Below are positions 25,213 to 34,757 of a stretch of DNA of 45,359 bases, in pieces; the first letter of the stretch is position 1, and every line of letters starts with the position of its first letter. Location: assembly GCF_016908645.1 (NCBI RefSeq), contig NZ_JAFBEH010000015.1, positions 1-45,359 on the forward strand, in the 5' to 3' direction. Position numbers and translations under genes: made by a program. The DNA is from Streptococcus loxodontisalivarius (GTDB taxonomy: Bacteria > Bacillota > Bacilli > Lactobacillales > Streptococcaceae). The notes under the pieces were generated by a model. It did no database searches, was not told where the DNA came from, and worked only from the letters and a program-made list of their open reading frames with translations.

Positions 25213-26496
25213 ATGGACTATTATTTATCATTTGTCTTATTCTATGTTGTGCTTTTTTTAGACAACTGGATTATATTTTCCCATAGTAGCCAGTTGAAAC
25301 TCCCCCTTCGGAGATTATGGTGGATTGGCTTGATTTTTTGTCTTGTCACCTATACGACAGACTACTTGACGGTACCCTTGGATTTCGTTTTTCTTTATGC
25401 CTTGGGCAGATTGGCGGATCCAAAAAGAAAGAGATTGGAGTGGTTTTTCTTTTCAATCTTTACAGTGCTAACCGTTGAAGTTTTGGCTTATGTTCTCTTG
25501 ATTCTGGTTTTTCCAGCTCTCTTCAGACTGTCTGCGGATACCATCAGCAGCAATAACTGGATCATGGTTCTCAGTTACCTGCTCATTATTCCCTTTTACT
25601 TCTTTATTGCTTTTGCGATGCGCTTAGATTTTTCATCCATTCGTCATTATAAGAAGGGAATGCATCCTTGGGGCTTCTATCTAGGGGTTGCTTTGATTTT
25701 TTTCTTCTACGCCTATACGCATATTGAAGGTGTACTGATGGTTATCATACCAGGTTATCTTCCTATCTATTATAGGTTTCAGAGCTATTTTATCCTTGCA
25801 AATATTTTGATGCTAGCCCTGATATTGGTCTATTTAAACCATCGATCTAAGCAACTTTTGGAAGAAAAGCTGGCGCAGGAAGAAAGAGAGACTCTTAAAA
25901 ATCTTCAAGAGTATAATGAGCATATTGAAGACCAATATAAGGAACTGCGCAGCTTTAAACATGACTATGAAAATATCATGCTGACGCTGAGAAGCAGTAT
26001 GGAGAGTCAGGATATTGACAAGGTTAAGGAAGTTTACAATCAGGTTGTCAAACCGTCCTTAACAACTATTTCAGATGAGATTGATGTTTGGCAGTTAGAA
26101 CACATCAAGGCACCAACTCTAAAGGGATTTTTGTCCTCTAAGATGATTGAAGCGAAACAGCTTGGAATGCAGTTAGATCTAGATTGTCATTTGGTGCTAA
26201 TGCAGGATTATCAGACTGTTAGTCTTATAATTGCTTGCCTAAATCAGATATTTGAAAGAGCGTTTGAGCTGAATAAAGCTTATAAAGATCCTTTGCATTT
26301 TCGTTATGTAGAGCTAAAAGATAGATCTTGTCTACGTTTAGAGCTTCCCTTGAGAGAAGAGACCTTGCTCTTTGATCAGAAGTTTAGGCTAAAAGACTTC
26401 AAGGAAGAGTTCCCGAACTTGGATTTGGATTATTTTAGTGAAGAAAATTGTCAAGTCTTTGCCATTCATCTTCCTAAAAATCAAGAAGAAGGATGA
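25213..26496 (+). CDS. GHKL sensor kinase-like protein with His but no ATP site
   Basis: This 427-aa protein has the same architecture as the previous gene: about six or seven membrane helices (1-205), then a cytoplasmic half. The H box is intact, SFKHDYENIM with His250. Where the N box should be there is LNQIFERAFE (343-352): the invariant Asn is Gln345 and the Asp is Asn344. No G box (GxGL) is present before the C-terminus. It should accept phosphate but not bind ATP. It begins 20 nt after the partner's stop and is surely co-transcribed. Its last 23 nt overlap the 3' end of the convergent minus-strand gene. Confidence 0.85.
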   Translation: MDYYLSFVLFYVVLFLDNWIIFSHSSQLKLPLRRLWWIGLIFCLVTYTTDYLTVPLDFVFLYALGRLADPKRKRLEWFFFSIFTVLTVEVLAYVLLILVFPALFRLSADTISSNNWIMVLSYLLIIPFYFFIAFAMRLDFSSIRHYKKGMHPWGFYLGVALIFFFYAYTHIEGVLMVIIPGYLPIYYRFQSYFILANILMLALILVYLNHRSKQLLEEKLAQEERETLKNLQEYNEHIEDQYKELRSFKHDYENIMLTLRSSMESQDIDKVKEVYNQVVKPSLTTISDEIDVWQLEHIKAPTLKGFLSSKMIEAKQLGMQLDLDCHLVLMQDYQTVSLIIACLNQIFERAFELNKAYKDPLHFRYVELKDRSCLRLELPLREETLLFDQKFRLKDFKEEFPNLDLDYFSEENCQVFAIHLPKNQEEG

Positions 26497-26944
26497 TTGC
26501 TAGTCCCATATAGAGACAAGGGATGAAGGCAATCGCCTTTTTTTCTTTGGTCAGAAGAAAATAGCCCAGTCCTAGTAGACAGGAAATCTCAATTAAGTAG
26601 AGAATTTCTTGGAGGTTGAGAAGGAGTGATGCTGTAGCTAGATAGAGAAAATCTCCCTCACCCATCCTGATCCAACCAAGAAAAGCCAGTCCTGCTAAAG
26701 CAAGCAGAATCCATGTTAACCCAGTCATAGGATAAAAGCAGACTAAAAGAAAACTAGCAAGAAGCCAGACAAATAGAGGATAAGTTTTAGTCTTGAGGTC
26801 AAAGTAGCTTAGTAGCAGTCCGAGAAATAGGAGAATAAGTCGTCCCATACTTTCTTCTTCAAACAATAAAATGATAAGAAATATGAGACTCAGTCCAAGC
26901 AAGCAGACTTGTAATTTTTTGAAAGTGTACTTAAAAGATGTCAT
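26474..26944 (-). CDS. A24-type prepilin peptidase, catalytic domain only
   Basis: This very hydrophobic 156-aa protein has the two aspartate motifs of A24 aspartic peptidases: Asp49 in SYFDLKTKTYPLFVW, and Asp98 in RMGEGDFLYL. From memory it resembles the C-terminal part of pneumococcal CilC, which processes competence pilins. The N-terminal methyltransferase domain with its paired CxxC motifs, normally about 70 residues more, is missing, and no reading frame for it exists upstream. A TTCGAATA box 7 nt before the ATG suggests competence (ComX) control. No Shine-Dalgarno is visible. The gene converges on the kinase gene with a 23-nt overlap. Confidence 0.8.
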   Translation of the reverse strand: MTSFKYTFKKLQVCLLGLSLIFLIILLFEEESMGRLILLFLGLLLSYFDLKTKTYPLFVWLLASFLLVCFYPMTGLTWILLALAGLAFLGWIRMGEGDFLYLATASLLLNLQEILYLIEISCLLGLGYFLLTKEKKAIAFIPCLYMGLAIILLLDF

Positions 26945-26951
26945 ACTTATT

Positions 26952-26959
26952 TATTCGAA
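26952..26959 (-). promoter_or_regulatory. Competence box (cin/com-box) of the prepilin peptidase
   Basis: The minus strand reads TTCGAATA, one base from the ComX box TACGAATA, preceded by a T-run as is usual for these promoters. It ends 7 nt before the start codon. Confidence 0.6.
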
Positions 26960-26972
26960 AAAAGTCTTTTAC

Positions 26973-27001
26973 TTGCAAAAATGGCAGAAAAAGACTAGAA
27001 T
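26973..27001 (+). promoter_or_regulatory. Promoter of dpr
   Basis: TTGCAA (26973-26978), a 17-nt spacer and TAGAAT (26996-27001). An AT-rich imperfect palindrome overlaps and follows the -10 (TAGAAT at 27001 with ATTCTA at 27026-27031), a possible PerR-type operator, as dpr is PerR-controlled in other streptococci. The match to the PerR consensus is poor. Confidence 0.7.
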
Positions 27002-27141
27002 AGAATTATAAAGTTAACGATAACCATTCTAAATAAGTTTGTCGTTACATTACTTAAAAATCATCATGAGCTAGCTGCTGAGGAAGTAATCAATACGGTC
27101 AGTCAGCTAACACTATTTATTTAAATAAAAGGAGAAATCAG

Positions 27142-27648
27142 ATGACACCAGTTATTTCAGTTGAACTTCAAGAAACTCAAGTTAAGAATTATGTCAAAAC
27201 TAAGGTTATCCTTAATCAAGCAGTTGCAGATATTTCAGTGGCAGCTTCTATCATTCACCAAACACACTGGTATATGCGCGGAGCAGGTTTCATGTATCTT
27301 CACCCAAAAATGGATGAGCTTATGGACAGCCTAAATGATACACTTGACGAAATGAGCGAACGCTTGATCACCATCGGTGGCGCACCATTTTCAACTTTGA
27401 AAGAATTCTCAGAGCAATCAAACTTGGAAGAAAAGCCAGGAACTTACGAGACTTCAATGGAAGACCGCTTGGCAAATCTTGTGGATGTTTACAAATATTT
27501 GGCTAGCCTTTTCCAAACAGGACTTAACATCACTGATGAAGAAGGCGATAACCCAAGTAACGACCTCTTCTCAGATGCCCTCGCAGAAACAGAAAAAACA
27601 ATCTGGATGCTCCAAGCAGAGATTGGACAAGCACCAGGACTACGTTAA
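27142..27648 (+). CDS. dpr: Dps-like peroxide resistance protein Dpr
   Basis: This 168-aa ferritin-like protein forms a dodecamer that oxidises and stores iron, protecting catalase-less streptococci from peroxide. Inter-subunit ferroxidase residues are visible: His42 in HWYMRG, His54 in YLHPKMDEL, and Asp69/Glu73 in DEMSER. AAAGGAGAAATCAG sets the start. It has its own promoter and a terminator at 27653, so it is monocistronic. It sits back to back with the competence-type peptidase promoter. Confidence 0.95.
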   Translation: MTPVISVELQETQVKNYVKTKVILNQAVADISVAASIIHQTHWYMRGAGFMYLHPKMDELMDSLNDTLDEMSERLITIGGAPFSTLKEFSEQSNLEEKPGTYETSMEDRLANLVDVYKYLASLFQTGLNITDEEGDNPSNDLFSDALAETEKTIWMLQAEIGQAPGLR

Positions 27649-27652
27649 TCAA

Positions 27653-27694
27653 AAGAAGGAGGCTGGGACAAAAGTCCTATCCTTCTTCTTTTTT
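27653..27694 (+). terminator. Terminator of dpr
   Basis: AAGAAGGA (27653-27660) pairs with TCCTTCTT (27680-27687), with GGAC/GTCC inside, then CTTTTTT. It overlaps the start of the GGGACAAAA repeat. Confidence 0.85.
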
Positions 27695-27847
27695 ATAATC
27701 TAGTTTGCAAGACGCAGTGGTTGAGTGGGCTCTAATTCGTTGATAAATCAACTCTTACAGCCCTACTCAACTGTGCGGAGGTGGGACGACAAAATCGAAT
27801 TCCTTTGGAATTACCGATTTTTGTCCCACTCTCTTTTTGAGGAATTC
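27661..27847. repeat. Multi-hairpin GGGACAAAA intergenic repeat
   Basis: It begins GGCTGGGACAAAA and ends with a strong stem GTGGGAC (27781-27787)/GTCCCAC (27833-27839) followed by a T-run. Between lie GTTGAGTGGGCT (27720-27731)/AGCCCTACTCAAC (27759-27771), which encloses GTTGAT-AA-ATCAAC. A similar GGCTGGG.CAAAAA start recurs at 45271. Repeats of this type are common between streptococcal genes; the last hairpin can serve as a terminator. Confidence 0.7.
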
Positions 27848-27856
27848 AATATTTTG

Positions 27857-27870
27857 TGCAAACGTTTGCA
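27857..27870. promoter_or_regulatory. Catabolite response element (cre)
   Basis: TGCAAACGTTTGCA is a perfect 14-bp palindrome fitting the CcpA site consensus. It lies just upstream of the -35 of the yqgQ-glcK promoter, a position often linked to activation. Confidence 0.8.
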
Positions 27871-27878
27871 TTTAACTC

Positions 27879-27907
27879 TTGAAAACTCTTTCTTTTTTTG
27901 TTAGAAT
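27879..27907 (+). promoter_or_regulatory. Promoter of yqgQ-glcK
   Basis: TTGAAA (27879-27884), a 17-nt spacer and TAGAAT (27902-27907). The yqgQ ATG follows only 7 nt later, so the mRNA should start at or next to the ATG. Confidence 0.85.
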
Positions 27908-27914
27908 CTAAATT

Positions 27915-28130
27915 ATGAAAACCTTATACGATGTACAGCAGTTATTAATAGGCTTTGGAATCTATGTCTATCTAGGCAAACGATTATATGATATTGAGAT
28001 GATGAAGTTGGAACTTGAGCGACTTTATGACAATGGTTTAGTTGACAAGGAAGACTATATGATTGCGGAGCTGATTTTGCGACGAGAGCATCGCATTGAA
28101 GAAAAAAATGAGGCTTCTAAAGAAGATTAA
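27915..28130 (+). CDS. yqgQ: YqgQ-family small protein
   Basis: This 71-aa helical protein belongs to the YqgQ (DUF910) family, marked by the N-terminal TLYDVQQLL. B. subtilis also has yqgQ directly before glcK; its role is unknown. The family starts at this Met, so the lack of any ribosome site and the promoter 7 nt upstream point to a leaderless message. The gap to glcK is 12 nt. Confidence 0.88.
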   Translation: MKTLYDVQQLLIGFGIYVYLGKRLYDIEMMKLELERLYDNGLVDKEDYMIAELILRREHRIEEKNEASKED

Positions 28131-28142
28131 AGAGGTAAAAAG

Positions 28143-29114
28143 ATGGCACAAAAACTTTTAGGAATTGACCTTGGTGGAACAACTGTTAAATTTGGGATTT
28201 TGACTCTGGATGGACAGGTTCAGGAAAAATGGGCGATTGAGACAAATATTTTGGAAGATGGAAAACATATTGTTCCAGATATTGTAGCTTCTATCAAACA
28301 CCATTTGGATCTTTATGGTTTGACGAAGGATGACTTTGTCGGTATCGGGATGGGCTCTCCTGGGGCGGTTGACCGTCAGGAAAAGACAGTAACAGGTGCC
28401 TTCAACCTCAACTGGTCTGAGACTCAGCAGGTTGGTTCTGTTATTGAAGCTGAAGTCGGTATTCCATTTGCTATTGATAATGATGCCAATGTGGCTGCGC
28501 TAGGTGAGCGCTGGGTTGGAGCTGGCGCTAACAATCCTGATGTTGTCTTTGTGACACTTGGAACTGGTGTCGGTGGCGGTGTTATCGCTGATGGTAATCT
28601 CATTCACGGTGTTGCTGGAGCGGGTGGTGAGATTGGTCACATTATTGTTGAACCAGAAAATGGATTTGACTGTACTTGTGGCAACAAGGGTTGCCTTGAG
28701 ACTGTGGCATCTGCGACAGGTATCGTACGCTTGGCTCACCAGATGGCAGAAAGTTACGAAGGCGCTTCTCCAATCAAGGCTTCACTTGATAATGGTGAAA
28801 GTGTGACGTCGAAAGATATCTTTGAGGCAGCGCAGGCTAATGACAGCTTTGCTAACAGCATTGTTGATCGTTTCACTTTCTACTTAGGGCTTGCGACGGC
28901 AAATATTTCAAATATTCTTAACCCTGATTCAGTAGTTATCGGTGGTGGCGTTTCAGCAGCAGGTGAGTTTTTGAGAAGCCGAGTTGAAGACCATTTCAAA
29001 AAATATAGCTTCCCGCAAGTGCGTCAAACAACACAAATCAAGTTGGCTCAGCTAGGCAATGATGCAGGTATCATCGGAGCTGCAAGCTTGGCAAGTCAGT
29101 TTATTGAAGCCTAA
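28143..29114 (+). CDS. glcK: Glucokinase (ROK family)
   Basis: This 323-aa ROK kinase phosphorylates glucose. It has the phosphate-binding IDLGGTTVKFG at the N-terminus, catalytic Asp in IDNDANVAALGE, GTGVGGGVI, the HxxxE/zinc region GEIGH with FDCTCGNKGCLE (CxCGxxGCxE), and a C-terminal VIGGGVS. AAAGAGGTAAAAAG is upstream. Placed under a cre-linked promoter with yqgQ and a rhodanese-like gene, it fits carbon-controlled expression. Confidence 0.95.
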   Translation: MAQKLLGIDLGGTTVKFGILTLDGQVQEKWAIETNILEDGKHIVPDIVASIKHHLDLYGLTKDDFVGIGMGSPGAVDRQEKTVTGAFNLNWSETQQVGSVIEAEVGIPFAIDNDANVAALGERWVGAGANNPDVVFVTLGTGVGGGVIADGNLIHGVAGAGGEIGHIIVEPENGFDCTCGNKGCLETVASATGIVRLAHQMAESYEGASPIKASLDNGESVTSKDIFEAAQANDSFANSIVDRFTFYLGLATANISNILNPDSVVIGGGVSAAGEFLRSRVEDHFKKYSFPQVRQTTQIKLAQLGNDAGIIGAASLASQFIEA

Positions 29115-29124
29115 GGAGGAAAAC

Positions 29125-29502
29125 ATGTCTCTTTTGATTTTTCTTCTTACAGTTCTTATTGTCTTTACTGCTTGGACTGCCTGGAACTATTATGGACTAC
29201 GTCGCAAGGCTAAATTTGTAGGAAATGAAAGTTTCAAGGACTTGATTCATCAAGGTCAGCTTATTGATGTCAGAGAAGCGGCAGCCTTTCAGGAAAAACA
29301 TATTCTGGGTGCTAGAAATCTCCCACAATCTCAATTGAAACAGTCCCTATCAGCACTTAGAAAGGACAAACCTGTCCTCGTCTATGATTCTGGGAATGGT
29401 CAGGTTATTGCGAGATCAATTGGGATTTTACACAAGGCTGGTTTCAAAGACATTTATGTACTAGAGAATGGTTTAGCTGGCTGGAATGGTAAAACAAAAT
29501 AA
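29125..29502 (+). CDS. Membrane-anchored rhodanese-like protein without catalytic Cys
   Basis: This 125-aa protein has one N-terminal membrane helix (about residues 2-22) and a rhodanese fold: LIDVREAAAFQEKHILGARNLP, then VLVYDSGNGQVIARSIGILHKAGFKDIYVLENGLAGW. Rhodaneses carry the active Cys right after the VY strand; here that position is Asp88, so sulfur transfer is unlikely. In B. subtilis a related gene (yqhL) also follows glcK. AAGGAGGAAAAC places the start at 29125; a longer frame from 29059 overlaps glcK and lacks support. Confidence 0.85.
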   Translation: MSLLIFLLTVLIVFTAWTAWNYYGLRRKAKFVGNESFKDLIHQGQLIDVREAAAFQEKHILGARNLPQSQLKQSLSALRKDKPVLVYDSGNGQVIARSIGILHKAGFKDIYVLENGLAGWNGKTK

Positions 29503-29508
29503 TGAATT

Positions 29509-29572
29509 AAAAGATTGAAAAGATAGGTTGAAAGAATCATACTTTCTGACTTATAACTTTTCAGTCTTTTTC
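29509..29572 (+). terminator. Terminator after the glcK operon
   Basis: AAGATTGAAAAG pairs with CTTTTCAGTCTT, with a GAAAG/CTTTC hairpin inside, followed by TTTTCC. Confidence 0.7.
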
Positions 29573-29617
29573 CTTTTCTATCCTGTAAAGGATATGAAAA
29601 CATTTACACTCAGTTGA

Positions 29618-29648
29618 GCTCTGCCATTTTCCAAAAAATGTGATATAC
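29618..29648 (+). promoter_or_regulatory. Probable promoter of typA
   Basis: CTGCCA, a 17-nt spacer and TATACT form a moderate promoter about 40 nt before the ATG at 29687. AAGAGGAAAAA is the ribosome site. Confidence 0.5.
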
Positions 29649-29686
29649 TTGAAAAGTTAAAATAAATTATGCAATAAGAGGAAAAA

Positions 29687-31528
<1,842 letters not shown>

Positions 31529-31563
31529 GACAATTCTAGTCTAGATTGGTAGAAAGGAGTCCT

Positions 31564-31887
31564 ATGTTCTATCTCATTATCATTATTTTGATCTTGCTAT
31601 ATCTCATTTTTATGGCTCCTAAAACCATTCGTTCAACGGCTGGTCTTATTGGGATTGTTGCTCTCAGTGCCCTCTTATTGATTTTGGGAATTGCTGCGCT
31701 GCTAAAGGTTTTTAGTTTGCCCATCGAGTATTTCCTAGGTGCTGCTATGATTGTCTTTGGCTACTTTGTTGTCAGAGATGTTCTGAGATTATCAGCAAGA
31801 CCAAGACCTGAAAATATGCCAGAGCTTAGCTTATCTAGTCTTTATCGAGGAGTCAAAAAGCTCCTTCAATCAAGACAAAAGCAATAA
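31564..31887 (+). CDS. DUF3165-type small membrane protein
   Basis: This 107-aa protein has three hydrophobic segments in the first 80 residues and a basic C-terminal tail. It resembles the DUF3165 family of streptococci, of unknown function. GAAAGGAGTCCT before 31564 selects this start over an upstream GTG-type frame from 31546. It follows typA by 35 nt and is probably read through from it, as a terminator comes only after it. Confidence 0.75.
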   Translation: MFYLIIIILILLYLIFMAPKTIRSTAGLIGIVALSALLLILGIAALLKVFSLPIEYFLGAAMIVFGYFVVRDVLRLSARPRPENMPELSLSSLYRGVKKLLQSRQKQ

Positions 31888-31909
31888 TCTAATAGAGCTA
31901 CAAAATTGT

Positions 31910-31942
31910 AGAGTCTGAGAACAAGTGTTTCAGACTCTTTTT
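31910..31942 (+). terminator. Terminator of typA-DUF3165
   Basis: GAGTCTGA (31911-31918) pairs with TCAGACTC (31930-31937), followed by TTTTTG. Confidence 0.9.
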
Positions 31943-32010
31943 GTTTTGATATCAACTTATTAGAGTGATTTCCTTTGGAATTATTTTCTTTTGTTGTTTA
32001 ATCTAATTCC

Positions 32011-32217
32011 GACAAGGATTGCTGAATCGCAAAAATAAAATCGCCAAGAGAAATTAAGGAACACATCATATGGGATGGCAGTTAATTTTAGAAGCGTTAG
32101 CTCAAACAGTCTGGGAGACTGTTTGAGGTAGGAAATAGAGAAAGCGTAGCTTTCATCAAAACAGTCTGGGGATAGATTGTTTGAGCCCACCACTTAAGGA
32201 GACTATTAAAACAAAAC
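32011..32217 (+). repeat. Repeat family B, copy 2, upstream of murD
   Basis: It shares the left end GGATTGCTGAATCGCAAAAA and right end CACCACTTAAGGAGACTATT with 16721-16977. The interior differs: a 12-bp palindrome at 32101-32127 with loop GGG, GAAAGC-GTA-GCTTTC at 32140-32154, and a degenerate second AAACAGTCT palindrome near 32160. No gene is visible in 31943-32318 apart from this and the murD promoter. Confidence 0.75.
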
Positions 32218-32257
32218 AAAAACTCCAACAAGGAGAATGGCTCCCTTAATCTCAAAC

Positions 32258-32286
32258 TTGAAAAAATCCCTTATTTCATGTACTAT
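32258..32286 (+). promoter_or_regulatory. Promoter of the murD operon
   Basis: TTGAAA (32258-32263), a 17-nt spacer ending in TG, and TACTAT (32281-32286), 33 nt before the murD ATG. Confidence 0.75.
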
Positions 32287-32318
32287 TAAAGGATAGAAAA
32301 GCATAGATTGGATAAACG

Positions 32319-33674
32319 ATGAAAGCAATTAAGCAATTTGAAAATAAAAAAGTTTTGGTACTCGGTTTGGCTCGTTCTGGTGAGGCAGCGGCTCGCCTTT
32401 TAGCTAAACTTGGAGCAATTGTAACAGTCAATGATGGCAAGCCTTTCGATGAAAATCCATCGGCTCAAGCGCTCTTGGAAGACGGTATCAAGGTTGTCTG
32501 CGGTAGCCATCCTTTAGAACTTTTGGATGAAAATTTTGAACTTATGGTCAAAAACCCTGGTATTCCTTATTCAAATCCAATGGTTGCCCGTGCCTTGGAA
32601 AAAGGAATTCCTGTTTGGACCGAAGTTGAGTTGGCTTACTTGATTTCAGAGGCGCCGATTATTGGGATTACAGGTTCAAATGGTAAGACAACAACGACGA
32701 CCATGATTTCAGAAGTTCTTAACAATGGTGGTCAATCTGGTCTCTTGTCAGGAAATATTGGTTTCCCTGCTTCAGAAGTTGCTCAAACAGCAAGTTCAGA
32801 TGATACGCTTGTTATGGAATTGTCTTCCTTCCAATTGATGGGTGTTGACGCTTTCCGTCCTCACATTGCTGTTGTTACTAATTTGATGCCGACTCACATC
32901 GATTATCATGGTGATTTTGAAGGTTATGTTGCTGCAAAATGGAATCTGCAGAATCAAATGACAGCAGATGATTTCATGATTCTCAACTTTAACCAAGATT
33001 TGGCAAAAGAGCTAGCGCAAAAAACAGCAGCGACTGTTGTTCCTTTTTCAACCACTGAAAAAGTTGATGGTGCTTACCTAGAAAATGGATCTCTCTACTT
33101 CAAGGGTGAGAAGGTCATGGAAGCTAGTGAAATCGGTGTTCCAGGAAGCCACAATGTGGAAAATGCCCTCGCAACGATTGCAGTAGCTAAGCTATCTGGT
33201 ATTTCAAACCAAGTGATTAAAGAAACCTTGTCTGCCTTTGGCGGAGTTAAACACCGTCTTCAGTATCTTGGTGACATCAAGGATGTCAAGTTCTATAATG
33301 ATTCTAAATCAACTAATATCTTGGCAACACAAAAAGCATTGTCAGGATTTGACAATAGCAAGGTTATCCTGATTGCAGGTGGACTTGACCGTGGTAATGA
33401 GTTTGATGAACTTGTACCAGACATTCAAGGTCTTAAATTGATGGTGATTTTAGGGGAATCAGCAGAGCGTGTTAAACGTGCAGCGGATAAGGCTGGCGTT
33501 GCTTATCTCGACGCTAAGGATGTTGCTGACGCGACTAAAATTGCTTTTGAGAATGCAGAAGCTGGTGATGTTGTTCTGCTCAGTCCTGCCAATGCCAGCT
33601 GGGATATGTATAAGAACTTCGAAGTTCGTGGTGACGAATTCATCGCAAGCTTTGAGACTTTAAAAGGAGAATAA
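32319..33674 (+). CDS. murD: UDP-N-acetylmuramoylalanine-D-glutamate ligase
   Basis: This 451-aa Mur ligase adds D-Glu to UDP-MurNAc-L-Ala in peptidoglycan precursor synthesis. The ATP loop [11 protein letters not shown] is around residues 116-126, the central His/Glu region reads MELSSFQL and PTHIDYHG, and the C-terminal domain has YNDSKSTN and [12 protein letters not shown]. It opens the first division operon of the window; murG follows after 2 nt. Confidence 0.97.
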   Translation: MKAIKQFENKKVLVLGLARSGEAAARLLAKLGAIVTVNDGKPFDENPSAQALLEDGIKVVCGSHPLELLDENFELMVKNPGIPYSNPMVARALEKGIPVWTEVELAYLISEAPIIGITGSNGKTTTTTMISEVLNNGGQSGLLSGNIGFPASEVAQTASSDDTLVMELSSFQLMGVDAFRPHIAVVTNLMPTHIDYHGDFEGYVAAKWNLQNQMTADDFMILNFNQDLAKELAQKTAATVVPFSTTEKVDGAYLENGSLYFKGEKVMEASEIGVPGSHNVENALATIAVAKLSGISNQVIKETLSAFGGVKHRLQYLGDIKDVKFYNDSKSTNILATQKALSGFDNSKVILIAGGLDRGNEFDELVPDIQGLKLMVILGESAERVKRAADKAGVAYLDAKDVADATKIAFENAEAGDVVLLSPANASWDMYKNFEVRGDEFIASFETLKGE

Positions 33675-33676
33675 GC

Positions 33677-34747
33677 ATGGCTAAAAAGATTGTCTTCACA
33701 GGTGGTGGAACAGTTGGGCATGTGACCCTAAATCTTCTTTTGATTCCTAAATTTTTGAAGGATGGCTGGGAAGTTCACTATATTGGTGATAAAAAAGGTA
33801 TCGAGCATGAGCAAATCATCAAATCAGGTCTCGATGTAACCTTCCACTCGATTGCAACTGGAAAGCTGCGCCGCTATTTTTCATGGCAAAATATGCTAGA
33901 TGTCTTTAAAGTTGGCTGGGGCGTCGTTCAATCACTGGCTATTATCGCCCGTATCCGCCCCCAGGCACTTTTCTCAAAAGGTGGTTTCGTATCGGTACCT
34001 CCAGTTATGGCAGCTAAGCTTCTAGGAGTTCCAGTCTTTGTCCATGAGTCTGACCTTTCTATGGGACTCGCCAATAAGATTGCCTACAAGTTTGCAACAA
34101 CCATGTACACAACCTTTGAGCAAGTTTCAAGTTTGACCAAGGCTAAGCACGTCGGAGCGATCACTAAGGTTGCGACAGTGACTGATCAAGTAGAGTCTTC
34201 TCAGGTAAAAGAAATCAAAGAACGCTTCTCAGCCGATAAAAAGACCCTCCTCTTTATCGGTGGTTCAGCAGGTGCCAAAGTTTTCAATGACTTTATTAGT
34301 CAAAATCCAGACTTAAGACAGAGTTTCAACGTCATCAATATTTCAGGAGATGCTAGTCTCAACACTTTGGAAGACAGCCTCTACCGTGTTGATTATGTGA
34401 CTGATCTCTATCAACCTCTTATGGACATGGCTGACGCAGTTATTACTCGAGGTGGATCTAACACGATTTTTGAACTTCTTGCTATGCAAAAACCTCATAT
34501 CATTGTACCTCTCGGTAAGGAAGCCAGTCGTGGTGACCAGTTGGAAAATGCTGCTTATTTTGAGAAGAAAGGCTACGCCCGTCAACTGGCTGAACCAGAT
34601 CTGACTTTGGAAAATCTACAAGTGGAATTAGCTCAGCTATTTGACAAGGAAGAAGATTACAAGGCGGCCATGGCAGCAACTCAAGAACTTAAGTCACAAG
34701 ATGAGTTCTATGCCTTGCTCAACCAAGATATGGCTCAAGTAAAATAA
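33677..34747 (+). CDS. murG: Lipid II-forming GlcNAc transferase MurG
   Basis: This 356-aa GT-B glycosyltransferase adds GlcNAc to lipid I at the inner membrane face. The N-terminal glycine loop is GGGTVGH, a streptococcal variant of GGTGGH. The C-terminal UDP-binding segment contains [35 protein letters not shown] is the ribosome site. It lies tightly between murD and divIB. Confidence 0.96.
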   Translation: MAKKIVFTGGGTVGHVTLNLLLIPKFLKDGWEVHYIGDKKGIEHEQIIKSGLDVTFHSIATGKLRRYFSWQNMLDVFKVGWGVVQSLAIIARIRPQALFSKGGFVSVPPVMAAKLLGVPVFVHESDLSMGLANKIAYKFATTMYTTFEQVSSLTKAKHVGAITKVATVTDQVESSQVKEIKERFSADKKTLLFIGGSAGAKVFNDFISQNPDLRQSFNVINISGDASLNTLEDSLYRVDYVTDLYQPLMDMADAVITRGGSNTIFELLAMQKPHIIVPLGKEASRGDQLENAAYFEKKGYARQLAEPDLTLENLQVELAQLFDKEEDYKAAMAATQELKSQDEFYALLNQDMAQVK

Positions 34748-34757
34748 AGGAAAGAAG

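Noticed and set aside
27008..27120. Stop-free stretch before dpr reading [24 protein letters not shown]
   Set aside because: There is no ATG, GTG or TTG with a ribosome site in frame. It is treated as the dpr leader, perhaps a relic.
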